NCBI GenBank assembly: GCA_002408125.1
Contig: DHQO01000017.1
Location: 2,897-44,094, forward strand
Direction: 5' to 3'
From: Hyphomonadaceae bacterium UBA5336
Lineage (GTDB): Bacteria; Pseudomonadota; Alphaproteobacteria; Caulobacterales; Hyphomonadaceae
DNA length: 41,198 bases
Shown here: one piece after another, positions 23,759 to 32,321 of the stretch
How positions within the stretch are numbered: position 1 is the stretch's first letter
Layout of the letters: each line of letters opens with the position of its first letter
Program-made: the position numbers and the translations under genes
Notes under the pieces: generated by a model
The model's input: the letters and a program-made list of their open reading frames with translations, nothing else
Told to the model about the DNA's origin: nothing
The model's database searches: none

Positions 23759-25780
23759 ATGAAAATCTTGTTCAAGGCGCTGATGACAGTCACCACGGGG
23801 ATGCTTTTTCATGCGCTAGGTGCGCTTGCAGACCCTGTTGCCATCGAAGATCTTGCTCGTCCGCCCGCCATGGCTGGCGTGACGGTCAGCGCCGATGGCA
23901 AGACCATGTTCGCGCTTGTCGGGCCGTCGGAGGGCAATGATACCGACAGGGCTGTCCTGGCAGCATGGGATCTCAGCGACTTGTCCGCGCCGCCGAGGAC
24001 GGTCGCTCCGGACGGAGATGACATGGAATTCCTCTTCGTGCAGGCGCTCAAGAACGGCTATGCCATGGTCGTCATGCGCAAACCCTTTACTGGCCGCCTC
24101 AGCGGCTGTTCGGAAGGCAAGGCCATCGGTGCCACGCGGACCTGGGTCCACCAGTTCTTCATTACCGATGCCGAGTTTTCGTCCTTTGAGAACCCGTTCC
24201 TGGAGCTTGGCAGCGGCAGGGGGCGTTCAGATGCGACGGAGACATGCCTGAAGATGGAAGCGCGAGGCAGCGTCGTGGCGCGCCTTCCACTGGATGAGGA
24301 GGAGGTGTTGATCTCCCGGCTCGATGCCAGGACATTCGGCACCGAGATCGTGCGATTGAATCTAGCGACCCAGGCCCAGAGCGTGGTCTACCGGGAACTC
24401 GGTCCCAGCCAGGTCTCATATATCGACCCGCTGGATGGCGAAGTCATGGTAACCGTCGATGACGAACAAAGGGATGGCTCGTATTATCAGAAGACCAGCC
24501 TGAGAACGGAGAAGGGGGGAAGCTTCGAGACCTTCGACGCACTCGATATCGACATGGGAACCCGGGAGGAACTGGATGTTGTCCATCGCGACCGTGAAAC
24601 GGGTATCTATCTGGTCAGCACGAACATGCTTTCCGACAAGAAGCAGATTTATGAATTCGATCCCCGTACGGGCGTCCTGAATGAGGAACCGGTCTTTGCA
24701 CACGAGGACTTTGACGCACTGGGTGTTGTCACATCGGACCGGCAGGCGGATTTCGGCAAGGTTCTCGGATATTTGTACCAGGCCGATGTGGTGCGTACCT
24801 ATTGGGTGGACCCGGAACTCGGCGGCATCATGCTCGGCTTGGAGAACGCATTTCCGGGGCATGATGTTGAGCTGATCCACGCCTCTGACGATCGCAACCG
24901 GATCATCTTCTCCGTCGAGGCATCAAACCAGCCACCCATCTACATGATGCTGGAAAACAAGGCGTCGCTGACGACGATTGCCCAGCAGCGGCCCTGGATT
25001 AGTTCCGAAGACATCGGCCAGACCAAGCTGGTTTACTATGAGGCGCGTGATGGCCGCCGCCTGCCGGCCCTGCTGACACCTCGCGCTGGCTGGGAAGCCG
25101 GCGACGAGCCTGGAAAGGCAATTGTCCTGCCGCATGGTGGGCCATGGGCGCGTGACTATGGGGGCTGGGATGTTTCGGGCTGGATCCCGTTCCTGACATC
25201 ACGCGGTTATACCGTCCTTCAGCCACAGTATCGCGGCAGTTTCGGCTGGGGGCTTGACCTCTGGCGCGCCGGTGACGGCCAGTTCGGCTATCAGGCGCAG
25301 GACGACAAGGATGACGGTGCCGCCTGGCTGGTCGAGCAGGGATACGCCGCTGACGACAAGATCGCGATCTTCGGCTATTCCTATGGCGGGTATGCGGCCA
25401 TGGCGGCGGCAACCCGTGCCAACAGTCCGTATCAATGCGCGATTGCGGGCGCCGGCTATGGTGAGTCCGCCAAAATCAATGTCGGCATCGACCAGAGCCG
25501 GTTTGGGCGTGTGACCATCGGGAGCGCGCTTTCCGGGCGCGACGTGATCAATGATGTCGGGAATGCCGAGATCCCGATCCTGATCTATCATGGTGATCGC
25601 GATGTGCGCGTGCCTGACACATATGGCAAAGCCTTCTATGATGCCATCAGGGGCCATACGACCGCAGTATATGTGAACATTCCGGGAATGCCGCACAGCC
25701 TGCCCTGGACTCCCGACCAGCAGCGCCTGTCACTGGAAACAATTGAAGGGTTTCTCCGGAATGAGTGCGGATTGGACTAG
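23759..25780 (+). CDS. Exported S9-family (prolyl oligopeptidase-type) peptidase
   Basis: 673 aa from the ATG at 23759, which follows GGGGAGG at 7 nt and starts a signal peptide ending near ALA/DP (residue 24-26). The N-terminal two thirds are a beta-propeller-like region without clear motifs. The C-terminal alpha/beta hydrolase domain has LPHGGPWARD, the nucleophile FGYSYGGYAA, the acid HGDRDVRVP and the base in GMPHSLPW, a complete Ser-Asp-His triad. Such enzymes cleave short peptides, often after Pro, in the periplasm. It is divergent from the large TonB receptor, which fits processing of imported peptides. Proteins of this type can also act as lasso-peptide isopeptidases, but no lasso biosynthesis genes are visible. 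Confidence 0.88.
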   Translation: MKILFKALMTVTTGMLFHALGALADPVAIEDLARPPAMAGVTVSADGKTMFALVGPSEGNDTDRAVLAAWDLSDLSAPPRTVAPDGDDMEFLFVQALKNGYAMVVMRKPFTGRLSGCSEGKAIGATRTWVHQFFITDAEFSSFENPFLELGSGRGRSDATETCLKMEARGSVVARLPLDEEEVLISRLDARTFGTEIVRLNLATQAQSVVYRELGPSQVSYIDPLDGEVMVTVDDEQRDGSYYQKTSLRTEKGGSFETFDALDIDMGTREELDVVHRDRETGIYLVSTNMLSDKKQIYEFDPRTGVLNEEPVFAHEDFDALGVVTSDRQADFGKVLGYLYQADVVRTYWVDPELGGIMLGLENAFPGHDVELIHASDDRNRIIFSVEASNQPPIYMMLENKASLTTIAQQRPWISSEDIGQTKLVYYEARDGRRLPALLTPRAGWEAGDEPGKAIVLPHGGPWARDYGGWDVSGWIPFLTSRGYTVLQPQYRGSFGWGLDLWRAGDGQFGYQAQDDKDDGAAWLVEQGYAADDKIAIFGYSYGGYAAMAAATRANSPYQCAIAGAGYGESAKINVGIDQSRFGRVTIGSALSGRDVINDVGNAEIPILIYHGDRDVRVPDTYGKAFYDAIRGHTTAVYVNIPGMPHSLPWTPDQQRLSLETIEGFLRNECGLD

Positions 25781-25794
25781 CGAAACGGGCATGC

Positions 25795-26577
25795 ATGACG
25801 GACTTCCTCTCTCTTTCAGCCGGCGACTGGCAGTGCCGTGGCGGCCAGATCCCCGGCGATCGTGAGGATCAGCAGGACGATCTCGGCGGCGCCGTGGTGG
25901 ACTTCGACGGCAAGGCGGGGCTGGTCATGGCTCTCGCCGACGGAATGGGTGGGCATGCCGGCGGTGCGCTGGCCGCCCGGCTCGCCGTGGAGGGTGCCCT
26001 GGCCGGTATTGCTGTGCCGCGGCGCAACATGCCCGCGCGGCTGCGTGCCGGGCTGGCTGCCGCCAATCAGGCGATCGCGGAGGCCAGTGCAGAGCGCCCA
26101 TCCATCCTGTCGGGCATGGGCTGCACGCTGGTCCTGGCGGCCGTGGCCGGCGGCAAGGCCTGGTACATCTCTGTCGGCGACAGTCTGTTGCTTCTGGCAG
26201 AGGGCTGGCGCCTTACCCGCCTGAATGCCGACCATTCCATGGCACCGCTTGTCGACGAACTGGTGCGTGAAGGCCGGCTCTCACGCGAGGAGGGCGCGCG
26301 CGACCCGCGCCGCCACCAGCTCCGCTCGGCCCTGACCGGCGAACCGATTTCGCTGGTCGATGCGCCGGAAATGCCCATTGAGATCCCGCCGGGCGCGCGT
26401 CTCGTGCTCGCCAGCGACGGGTTGAACGCCGCTCCGCATGAGGCGGTTTCTGCCGCGCTGTCTTCCGGTCTGGCGCCGGACCGGCAAGTCGAAGCGCTGC
26501 TCCGCGCGGCGCGGGCGGGTCGCAGCGAGTATCTCGACAATACCAGCGTGATCGTCTGCGCTCGGGCGCCAGCCTGA
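25795..26577 (+). CDS. PP2C-family serine/threonine protein phosphatase
   Basis: 260 aa. The metal-binding motifs are in order: REDQQDDLGG (residues 23-32), LADGMGGHAGG (48-58), SGMGCTLV, WYISVGDSLLLL, LASDGLN and EYLDNTSVIV. This is a bare cytoplasmic catalytic domain of the PppA/Stp type that dephosphorylates Ser/Thr residues using Mn2+. It starts 14 bp after the S9 peptidase gene; ATG codons at 25791 and 25795 overlap, and only 25795 is in frame. No strong ribosome-binding site is visible, so it may be coupled to the upstream gene. No partner kinase is in the window. Confidence 0.9.
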   Translation: MTDFLSLSAGDWQCRGGQIPGDREDQQDDLGGAVVDFDGKAGLVMALADGMGGHAGGALAARLAVEGALAGIAVPRRNMPARLRAGLAAANQAIAEASAERPSILSGMGCTLVLAAVAGGKAWYISVGDSLLLLAEGWRLTRLNADHSMAPLVDELVREGRLSREEGARDPRRHQLRSALTGEPISLVDAPEMPIEIPPGARLVLASDGLNAAPHEAVSAALSSGLAPDRQVEALLRAARAGRSEYLDNTSVIVCARAPA

Positions 26578-26660
26578 TTTTAAGCCGCCGTAACTTGCCC
26601 CGCCGCGCGACGCACCGCAGACGGAGCGCTCGATATGTTTAAGAGCGTGGAGTGACCGGA

Positions 26661-27341
26661 ATGACTGAGGCCCTGATTCTCGATTGCGACGGCGTGCTGG
26701 CGATCACCGAGCCGGCCCATCTGGCTGCGGCCAATGCCGCCTTCGAAGCTGCCGGGCTGGACCTTCGCTGGGACGAGGCCATGTTCGCACGCCTCAGCCA
26801 GACCGCCGGCCTGCGTGCCCAGGCCCGGGCCTGGTTCGCCCGCTTCGGCTGGCCGGGCGGGGAAGCGGACAATACCGAACTGCTCGACACGCTCGAAGCC
26901 GTACATCTGAAAGCCTTCCGCGAAGGCGTGCGCCGGGGCGAGGTGGTGCTGCGCGAGGGCGCCGGCGATCTCATCGACCGCGCTGCCCATGCCGGCCTGA
27001 AAGTGGCGGTGTGCAGCGACGATCATGTCGATGCTGCCATGGCCTGCCTCAGCCTGCTTGGCCTGCAGCGCGCCTCGAAAGTCTCGGTGATGGTCGGCCG
27101 GCCCGACGTCGCCCGCGGCAAGCCGGAACCGGATCTCTATCTTATGGCAGCAGAGCGGTTGGGTGTTGCACCGGAGGCCTGCCTGGTGGTGGATGATACG
27201 GCGTCTGGATGCAGTGCGGGCGTGAAGGTCGGCATGACGGTGGTGGCTGCGCCGCTGATGGCAGGCGCCAGCCCGCAGGCCTTTCCGGGGGTGAAGGTCG
27301 TGGTCTCGGCGCTGGATGAGGTGGATTTGCAGCACGGCTAG
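26661..27341 (+). CDS. HAD-superfamily hydrolase, CbbY/phosphoglycolate phosphatase-like
   Basis: 226 aa. HAD motif I is LILDCDGVL with nucleophile Asp8 and acid Asp10. Motif II Ser is in AVCSDDH, motif III Lys and the conserved GKPEPDLY are at about 158-165, and motif IV is LVVDDTASG. The helical cap between motifs I and II is of the CbbY/beta-phosphoglucomutase class. It is probably a cytoplasmic phosphatase for small phospho-metabolites; substrate unknown. The ATG at 26661 with GGAG 8 nt upstream is preferred over GTG at 26652. It is 83 bp from the phosphatase gene and convergent with pyruvate kinase. Confidence 0.88.
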   Translation: MTEALILDCDGVLAITEPAHLAAANAAFEAAGLDLRWDEAMFARLSQTAGLRAQARAWFARFGWPGGEADNTELLDTLEAVHLKAFREGVRRGEVVLREGAGDLIDRAAHAGLKVAVCSDDHVDAAMACLSLLGLQRASKVSVMVGRPDVARGKPEPDLYLMAAERLGVAPEACLVVDDTASGCSAGVKVGMTVVAAPLMAGASPQAFPGVKVVVSALDEVDLQHG

Positions 27342-27357
27342 GATTTGTCCGTGTCTG

Positions 27358-27384
27358 GCGACTCCCCGTGGCTTGACCACGGGG
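27358..27384 (+). repeat. Dispersed palindrome, CTTGA-loop type (locus 3, first element)
   Basis: CCCCGTGG (27364-27371), CTTGA, CCACGGGG (27377-27384), preceded by GGCGACT. Identical core to those at 5280-5306 and, inverted, 11789-11816. Between the convergent HAD and pyk genes. Confidence 0.85.
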
Positions 27385-27421
27385 CCCAGCTCTGGGCCGG
27401 TGTTCCAGGCTGATTCTTTCG

Positions 27422-27450
27422 GTGATGGACCCCGCGATCAAGTCGCGGGG
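27422..27450. repeat. Dispersed palindrome, TCAAG-loop type (locus 3, second element)
   Basis: CCCCGCGA (27430-27437), TCAAG, TCGCGGGG (27443-27450), preceded by GTGATGGA. The same core forms the centre of the 21-bp stem at 5340-5386. It lies 33 bp beyond the pyk stop codon and may end both convergent transcripts. Confidence 0.8.
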
Positions 27451-27483
27451 AAACGGGTCGGGTTCCCGGTATTCAGGCTATTC

Positions 27484-28887
27484 CTACCCCTCCACCCCGA
27501 TCTCCCAGGAGGCAATCGTGGAGCCTTCGTCGCCGCGCCAGGCGGACCAGGCGTATTTGCCGGTCAGGCCAGTGGCGGTCATCAGGTCCTTTACCCAGGT
27601 TCCGGCGGTCGGGTTTTCCAGCTGCACGGGATGGGCGCCCCAGAGGAGCTGGGCACAGCGCAGCCGGGTCTGGTCGCCTGAGCCGTATAGGATCGGCACA
27701 CCGCCGCGCGCGCGGGTGAAGCGCGCAAGGCGCTCGAACGAGCCTGTGCGCAGGGCGAGCGCGGCTGCGCCCTCCACTTCGGCGAGTTTGAAGGCGGCCT
27801 CCGCGATGATATCGGCCGGGCGGTGGGGCATGTCCTCGCCGGTGAACTGTTCCAGCGAGCGGCGGAAATCTTCCGCGCCTTCGGTGGCGGAGATGATGCG
27901 GCTCATCACGGCGACGGCGGTGGCCGGGTGGCGCCCGACGGCGGTCTCGGCAGACAGCATCACCGCATCGGCGCCCTGATAGATCGCCGTGGCGACATCG
28001 CCGGCCTCGGCCCGTGTCGGCGCGGCATTGTCGATCATGGATTCCAGCATCTGGGTGGCGACGATCACCGGGCGGCCCTTTGCGCGCGCGGCGCGAATGA
28101 TCCGCCGCTGGATGATCGGCACCTGCTCGGCGGGAAATTCCACGCCGAGATCGCCGCGCGCGACCATGACGCCGTCGGTGACGTCGAGAATCGCATCGAG
28201 ATTCGAAATCGCCGCCGGCTTTTCCAGCTTGGCGATCAGCGGGGCGCCATTGGTGATCTTCGCCTTGGCGATCTCGATATCTTCGGCCGACTGCACGAAG
28301 GAGAGCGCGACGAGATCGACCCCGATCTCCATGGCGAAGGCGAGGTCGCCTTCATCCTTTTCCGTCAGCGCGCGCACGGGCAGGGCCTTTCCGCGCACGG
28401 TAAAGCCCTTCTTGTCGGACAGCTCGCCGGGCAGGGCAGAGGAGACACGCAGTTTCTCGCCGGTCTCGATCACTCTCAAGGCGACCATGCCGTCATTGCA
28501 CAGGATCTCGTCGCCGACCTCCAGGCTGGCGAGGATTTCCCCGTGCGGGACGGGAATCGTATCGGGCAGGGCGGTTGACTTGGCCGCGATGAGGTCCATC
28601 TCGGCATTGAAGCGGAACTTCAGCGGTCCGTTCTCGAAACTGCCGATTCGCACTTTCGGGCCTTGCAGGTCACCCAGAACGGCGAGCGGGCGCCCGACCC
28701 GTGTTTCGGCCATGCGCACGGTTTCCAGCGCCAGCTTGTGGTCGTCATGGCTGCCATGACTGAAGTTCAGACGGAACACATCCACCCCGGCCTCGGCCAG
28801 GGCCTGGACAACCTTTGGGGAGCGGGTGCCCGGCCCCAGCGTGGCAACGATCTTTCCCTGGCGGTTTCGCAATGGTCGTGATGCCAT
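27484..28887 (-). CDS. pyk: Pyruvate kinase
   Basis: 467 aa from the ATG at 28887, which has GGGGAG at 6 nt. The protein begins MASRPLRNRQGKIVATLGPGT. Family motifs: VFRLNFSHGSHDDH, LGDLQGPKVRIG, LIAKLEKPAAI (catalytic Lys), DGVMVARGDLGVE (metal site) and VIVATQMLESMI. The A, B and C domains are complete. It converts phosphoenolpyruvate and ADP to pyruvate and ATP in the cytoplasm. It diverges from the nuo operon across a 213-bp region and is convergent with the HAD gene. Confidence 0.96.
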   Translation of the reverse strand: MASRPLRNRQGKIVATLGPGTRSPKVVQALAEAGVDVFRLNFSHGSHDDHKLALETVRMAETRVGRPLAVLGDLQGPKVRIGSFENGPLKFRFNAEMDLIAAKSTALPDTIPVPHGEILASLEVGDEILCNDGMVALRVIETGEKLRVSSALPGELSDKKGFTVRGKALPVRALTEKDEGDLAFAMEIGVDLVALSFVQSAEDIEIAKAKITNGAPLIAKLEKPAAISNLDAILDVTDGVMVARGDLGVEFPAEQVPIIQRRIIRAARAKGRPVIVATQMLESMIDNAAPTRAEAGDVATAIYQGADAVMLSAETAVGRHPATAVAVMSRIISATEGAEDFRRSLEQFTGEDMPHRPADIIAEAAFKLAEVEGAAALALRTGSFERLARFTRARGGVPILYGSGDQTRLRCAQLLWGAHPVQLENPTAGTWVKDLMTATGLTGKYAWSAWRGDEGSTIASWEIGVEG

Positions 28888-29100
28888 GGTTCTCCCCGAT
28901 ATTGTTAGCGCGCACATAAGGCTGTCATCATGCGTGATTTTTGCAAGTCATTCTTAACAATCGGCCTGCCCGTGACGCAGCGCCGCATACGCACTACGGT
29001 GTCATTCGTGTCTACCGAGTGTAACACCCTGCGTTGGAGTTGCGCGCAAGCCAAAACCGAACTAGGCCGCGCTTGATCTGATCGAAAGTCGCATCGTCCC

Positions 29101-29475
29101 ATGACCGAAATCGAACGCTTCGCCCTCGACTATCTTCCGGTGATCATCTTCCTCGGCTTCGCGCTTGCGCTGTCGTGCCTGTTCATCATCGGGTCCTTCC
29201 TGCTGGCGCCGTCCAACCCGGACCCGGAGAAGAACTCGGCCTATGAGTGCGGCTTCAACGCGTTCGACGATGCGCGCATGAAATTCGACGTCCGGTTCTA
29301 CCTCGTCGCCATCCTGTTCATCATCTTCGATCTGGAGGTGGCGTTCCTGTTTCCCTGGGCGGTGACCCTGGGCACGATCGGTGTCTTCGGGTTCTGGTCG
29401 ATGGTGGTGTTCCTGGGCGTGCTGACGGTCGGGTTCATCTATGAGTGGCGCTCCGGCGCCCTGGAGTGGGAATAA
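29101..29475 (+). CDS. nuoA: NADH-quinone oxidoreductase subunit A
   Basis: 124 aa with three membrane helices, starting at about residues 11-35, 60-85 and 95-118. The conserved loop PDPEKNSAYECGFNAFDDARMKFDVRF (key residues Cys, Glu, Asp) follows helix 1 and is the NuoA/ND3 hallmark near the quinone entrance. It is the first gene of the complex I operon. The start has no clear Shine-Dalgarno sequence; GAAAG about 14 nt upstream is the best candidate. A promoter must lie in the 213-bp gap to pyk, but I cannot pick one with confidence. The stop overlaps the nuoB start by one base. Confidence 0.96.
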   Translation: MTEIERFALDYLPVIIFLGFALALSCLFIIGSFLLAPSNPDPEKNSAYECGFNAFDDARMKFDVRFYLVAILFIIFDLEVAFLFPWAVTLGTIGVFGFWSMVVFLGVLTVGFIYEWRSGALEWE

Positions 29476-30044
29476 TGGCTGACGAGATCATCAAGCCGCC
29501 CGCGCTGTCTGCGGCTCGCGCGGAAACCGAAGGCTTCAAGCCCGGCCAGGATGACCTGTTCTATACCGGCTTGTCGGACGAACTGGCCGACAAGGGCTAT
29601 TTCACCGCCGCTTCGGAAGACCTGATCGCCTGGGCGCGTACCGGTTCCCTGATGTGGATGACGTTCGGCCTGGCCTGCTGCGCGGTCGAGATGATGCATG
29701 CGGGCAACCCGCGCTATGATCTTGAGCGCTTCGGCATGGCCCCGCGCGGCTCGCCCCGCCAGTCCGACGTGATGATCGTCGCCGGCACGCTGACCAACAA
29801 GATGGCCCCGGCCCTGCGCAAGGTCTACGACCAGATGCCTGAGCCGCGCTATGTGATCTCCATGGGATCGTGCGCCAATGGCGGCGGGTACTATCACTAC
29901 AGCTATTCCGTCGTGCGCGGGTGCGACCGCATCGTGCCGGTGGACATCTATGTCCCCGGCTGCCCGCCGACCGCCGAGGCGCTGGTCTACGGCTTCCTGC
30001 AGCTGCAGAAGAAAATCCGCCGGGAAGGATCGATCGAGCGATGA
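29475..30044 (+). CDS. nuoB: NADH-quinone oxidoreductase subunit B (N2 cluster)
   Basis: 189 aa. It binds the terminal 4Fe-4S cluster N2 that hands electrons to quinone: the tandem cysteines in FGLACCAVEMM, Cys in MGSCANGGGYY and Cys in VPGCPPTAEAL are all present. It lies in the peripheral arm next to NuoD and NuoI. The ATG overlaps the nuoA stop (TAATG), and its own stop overlaps the nuoC start (ATGA), so translation is coupled. An upstream in-frame extension would run inside nuoA and is rejected. Confidence 0.97.
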   Translation: MADEIIKPPALSAARAETEGFKPGQDDLFYTGLSDELADKGYFTAASEDLIAWARTGSLMWMTFGLACCAVEMMHAGNPRYDLERFGMAPRGSPRQSDVMIVAGTLTNKMAPALRKVYDQMPEPRYVISMGSCANGGGYYHYSYSVVRGCDRIVPVDIYVPGCPPTAEALVYGFLQLQKKIRREGSIER

Positions 30045-30673
30045 GCGAAGAGGAACTCGACCGCACTGAGGCGCTTGAGGATGTGCGCAGCCATATCCTG
30101 GCCGCGCAGGGTCCCGGCGTTATCGCCTCCCATATCCGCCATGGCGAGCTGACCTTTGCCGTCGAGCGCGGCGCGCTGCTCGAATTTGTCCGCTTCCTGC
30201 GCGACAATTCTCTCTGCCTGTTCGAAACGCTGATCGATATCTGCGGCGTGGACTATCCCGAGCGCGGCGAGCGGTTCGACGTGGTCTATCACTTCCTGTC
30301 CATGCGGATGAATCATCGCGTGCGGGTGAAGGTGGCGACGGATGAGGCGACCCCGGTGCCGAGCCTGACCGGCCTGTTTCCGGCGGCCAACTGGTTCGAG
30401 CGCGAAGCCTTCGACATGTATGGCATCGTCTTTTCCGACCATCCCGACATGCGCCGCATCCTCACCGATTACGGTTTCGAGGGCTTTCCGCTGCGCAAGG
30501 ACTTCCCGCTCACGGGCCATGTGGAAGTGCGCTATGACGACCTTGAAAAGCGCGTCGTCTACGAGCCGGTGAAGCTCACCCAGGAATACCGCAACTTCGA
30601 TTTCCTCTCGCCCTGGGAGGGCATGACCGCCGAGCTGCCAGGCGACGAGAAGGCCGATGAGGAGAGCGCGTAA
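30041..30673 (+). CDS. nuoC: NADH-quinone oxidoreductase subunit C
   Basis: 210 aa, a typical 30-kDa subunit. ICGVDYPERGERFDVVYHFLS and WFEREAFDMYGIVFSDHPDMRRILTDYGF, with the family signature ER-AFDMYGI, are clear (about residues 65-150). The C-terminus is a highly acidic tail (GDEKADEESA). It is a peripheral-arm scaffold next to NuoD; C and D are separate here, unlike the fused NuoCD of E. coli. It starts inside the nuoB stop and its TAA overlaps the nuoD ATG by one base. Confidence 0.96.
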   Translation: MSEEELDRTEALEDVRSHILAAQGPGVIASHIRHGELTFAVERGALLEFVRFLRDNSLCLFETLIDICGVDYPERGERFDVVYHFLSMRMNHRVRVKVATDEATPVPSLTGLFPAANWFEREAFDMYGIVFSDHPDMRRILTDYGFEGFPLRKDFPLTGHVEVRYDDLEKRVVYEPVKLTQEYRNFDFLSPWEGMTAELPGDEKADEESA

Positions 30674-31875
30674 TGGCTGACGATCAGTCCACGCCCCCCG
30701 ATGAGCGTGTCTTCACGCTGAATTTCGGGCCACAGCACCCGGCCGCGCACGGCGTGCTGCGCATGATTCTGGATCTCGACGGCGAGCTGGTCGACCGGGT
30801 CGATTGCCATATCGGCCTTCTGCACCGCGGCACCGAAAAGCTGCTCGAATACAAGACCTATCTGCAGGGCCTGCCCTATTTCGACCGGTTGGATTATTGC
30901 TCGCCGATGAACCAGGAGCATGCCTGGTGCCTGGCGATCGAGAAGCTGCTCGGCCTCGAAGTGCCGCGCCGCGCGCAATATATCCGCGTGCTCTACGCCG
31001 AGCTCGGCCGGGTGATGAGCCACCTGCTCAATGTCGGCACCCAGATCATGGATGTTGGCGCGCTCACCCCTATCACCTGGTGTTTCGAGGAGCGCGAGAA
31101 GCTCTGCGTCTTCTATGAGCGCGCCTCGGGCTCGCGCATGCACTCGGCCTATTTCCGGCCGGGTGGTGTGCACCAGGACCTGCCACAGGCTCTGCTTGAT
31201 GACATCTACGCCTGGTGTGAGGCCTATCCGAAAGCGCAGGAACGTATCGAGGGCCTCGTCACCGAGAACCGCATCTTCAAGCAGCGCAATGTCGATATCG
31301 GCAATGTCGATGTCCGCACGATCATGGACTGGGGCTTTTCCGGCGTGATGGTGCGCGGCTCCGGCCTGAAATGGGATCTGCGCCGCGCCCAGCCCTATGA
31401 GTGCTACAATGAGCTCGAATTCAACATCCCGATCGGCAAGAACGGCGACAATTATGACCGCTATGTCTGCCGCATGGACGAGATGCTCGAGTCCGTGAAG
31501 ATCATGAAGCAGTGCATCGAGCGACTTGGCGAGATGCAGGGCGAGGACGTGCTGGCTGCCGGCTCCAAGGTCGCCCCGCCGCGCCGGGGCGAGATGAAAC
31601 GCTCGATGGAAGCGCTGATCCACCACTTCAAGCTCTACACCGAAGGCTTCCATGTGCCCGAAGGCGAGGTCTATGCCGCCGTCGAGGCGCCGAAGGGCGA
31701 GTTCGGTGTGTACATGGTCTCCGATGGCACCAACCGGCCCTACCGCGCCAAGATCCGCGCCCCGGGCTATCCGCACCTCCAGGCCATGGATCATCTGTGC
31801 AAGGGACACCAGCTGGCCGATGTCTCGGCCATTCTCGGCTCGCTCGACATCGTGTTCGGGGAGATCGACCGGTGA
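30673..31875 (+). CDS. nuoD: NADH-quinone oxidoreductase subunit D (49-kDa)
   Basis: 400 aa. The signature LNFGPQHPAAHGVLR near the N-terminus and HIGLLHRGTEKL follow the family; LDYCSPMNQEHAW and DWGFSGVMVRGSG are also present. It forms the quinone-binding pocket with NuoB, and the His residues of GPQHPAAHG line that site. The protein is related to [NiFe]-hydrogenase large subunits but lacks the metal cysteines. Its stop overlaps the GTG start of a small lipoprotein gene that normal nuo operons lack. Confidence 0.97.
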   Translation: MADDQSTPPDERVFTLNFGPQHPAAHGVLRMILDLDGELVDRVDCHIGLLHRGTEKLLEYKTYLQGLPYFDRLDYCSPMNQEHAWCLAIEKLLGLEVPRRAQYIRVLYAELGRVMSHLLNVGTQIMDVGALTPITWCFEEREKLCVFYERASGSRMHSAYFRPGGVHQDLPQALLDDIYAWCEAYPKAQERIEGLVTENRIFKQRNVDIGNVDVRTIMDWGFSGVMVRGSGLKWDLRRAQPYECYNELEFNIPIGKNGDNYDRYVCRMDEMLESVKIMKQCIERLGEMQGEDVLAAGSKVAPPRRGEMKRSMEALIHHFKLYTEGFHVPEGEVYAAVEAPKGEFGVYMVSDGTNRPYRAKIRAPGYPHLQAMDHLCKGHQLADVSAILGSLDIVFGEIDR

Positions 31876-32321
31876 GATCTGCCCTGGCACTTCTTCCGTT
31901 CGGTGCGCTGGCTGCGTGCGGCAGCGGGCTCGACAGCGTGCATGAGGCCGAAGTGGTCGACAGGACGCCGACCATGAATGCGGCCGCCGCGTTCAATCGC
32001 TTCCTTGGCTGCAAGGAAGAGCGTGAAGACTATGTCCGCTGTTATGCCTGCGACGTGACCGTGCACGATGATGAGGATGACGGCATTGTCGCCTATTTCT
32101 CCCATTGGGAGCATGAGCTGAAGCCCTGGGATGGCTATGAGGGTCTCAGGGTCTCCGTCAGCGGCGAAGTGGCCGACGAAAAGCGCACCTCGCTGGAGCG
32201 CTCCGAAGCGGCAGCCCGCGCCCTGTTCGAAGAGGGCATTGCCTGGTGCACCGCGCGCGGGGCCGGCCATGACCACTATCTCAAAGACGAAATCAAAGCG
32301 GTGTTTGGAGGCAGCGAGTAA
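31872..32321 (+). CDS. Small predicted lipoprotein in the nuo operon, function unknown
   Basis: 149 aa from a GTG at 31872 that overlaps the nuoD stop (GTGA); the stop overlaps the nuoE start (TAATG). This coupling on both sides argues for a real gene. MRSALALLPFGALAAC is a short signal peptide with a canonical lipobox LAAC, so Cys16 should be lipidated. The mature part has Cys47, a CxxC pair at 57 and 60 (VRCYACDV), an acidic DDEDDG stretch and Cys126. I recognise no family. An envelope lipoprotein with a possible redox or metal CxxC in a complex I operon could be an assembly or stability factor, but that is speculation. Confidence 0.75.
   Translation: MRSALALLPFGALAACGSGLDSVHEAEVVDRTPTMNAAAAFNRFLGCKEEREDYVRCYACDVTVHDDEDDGIVAYFSHWEHELKPWDGYEGLRVSVSGEVADEKRTSLERSEAAARALFEEGIAWCTARGAGHDHYLKDEIKAVFGGSE

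Noticed and set aside
23395..25780. Lasso-peptide isopeptidase system (S9 peptidase plus TonB receptor)
   Set aside because: The pairing is suggestive, but no precursor peptide, asparagine-synthetase-like cyclase or transglutaminase-like protease gene is present in the intergenic region or nearby. A general peptide-use role is more economical.
28888..29100. A specific sigma70 promoter for the nuo operon in the pyk-nuoA gap
   Set aside because: Candidate -35 boxes such as TTGCGC near 29040 have no acceptable -10 at 16-18 bp; a promoter must exist but cannot be placed by eye.
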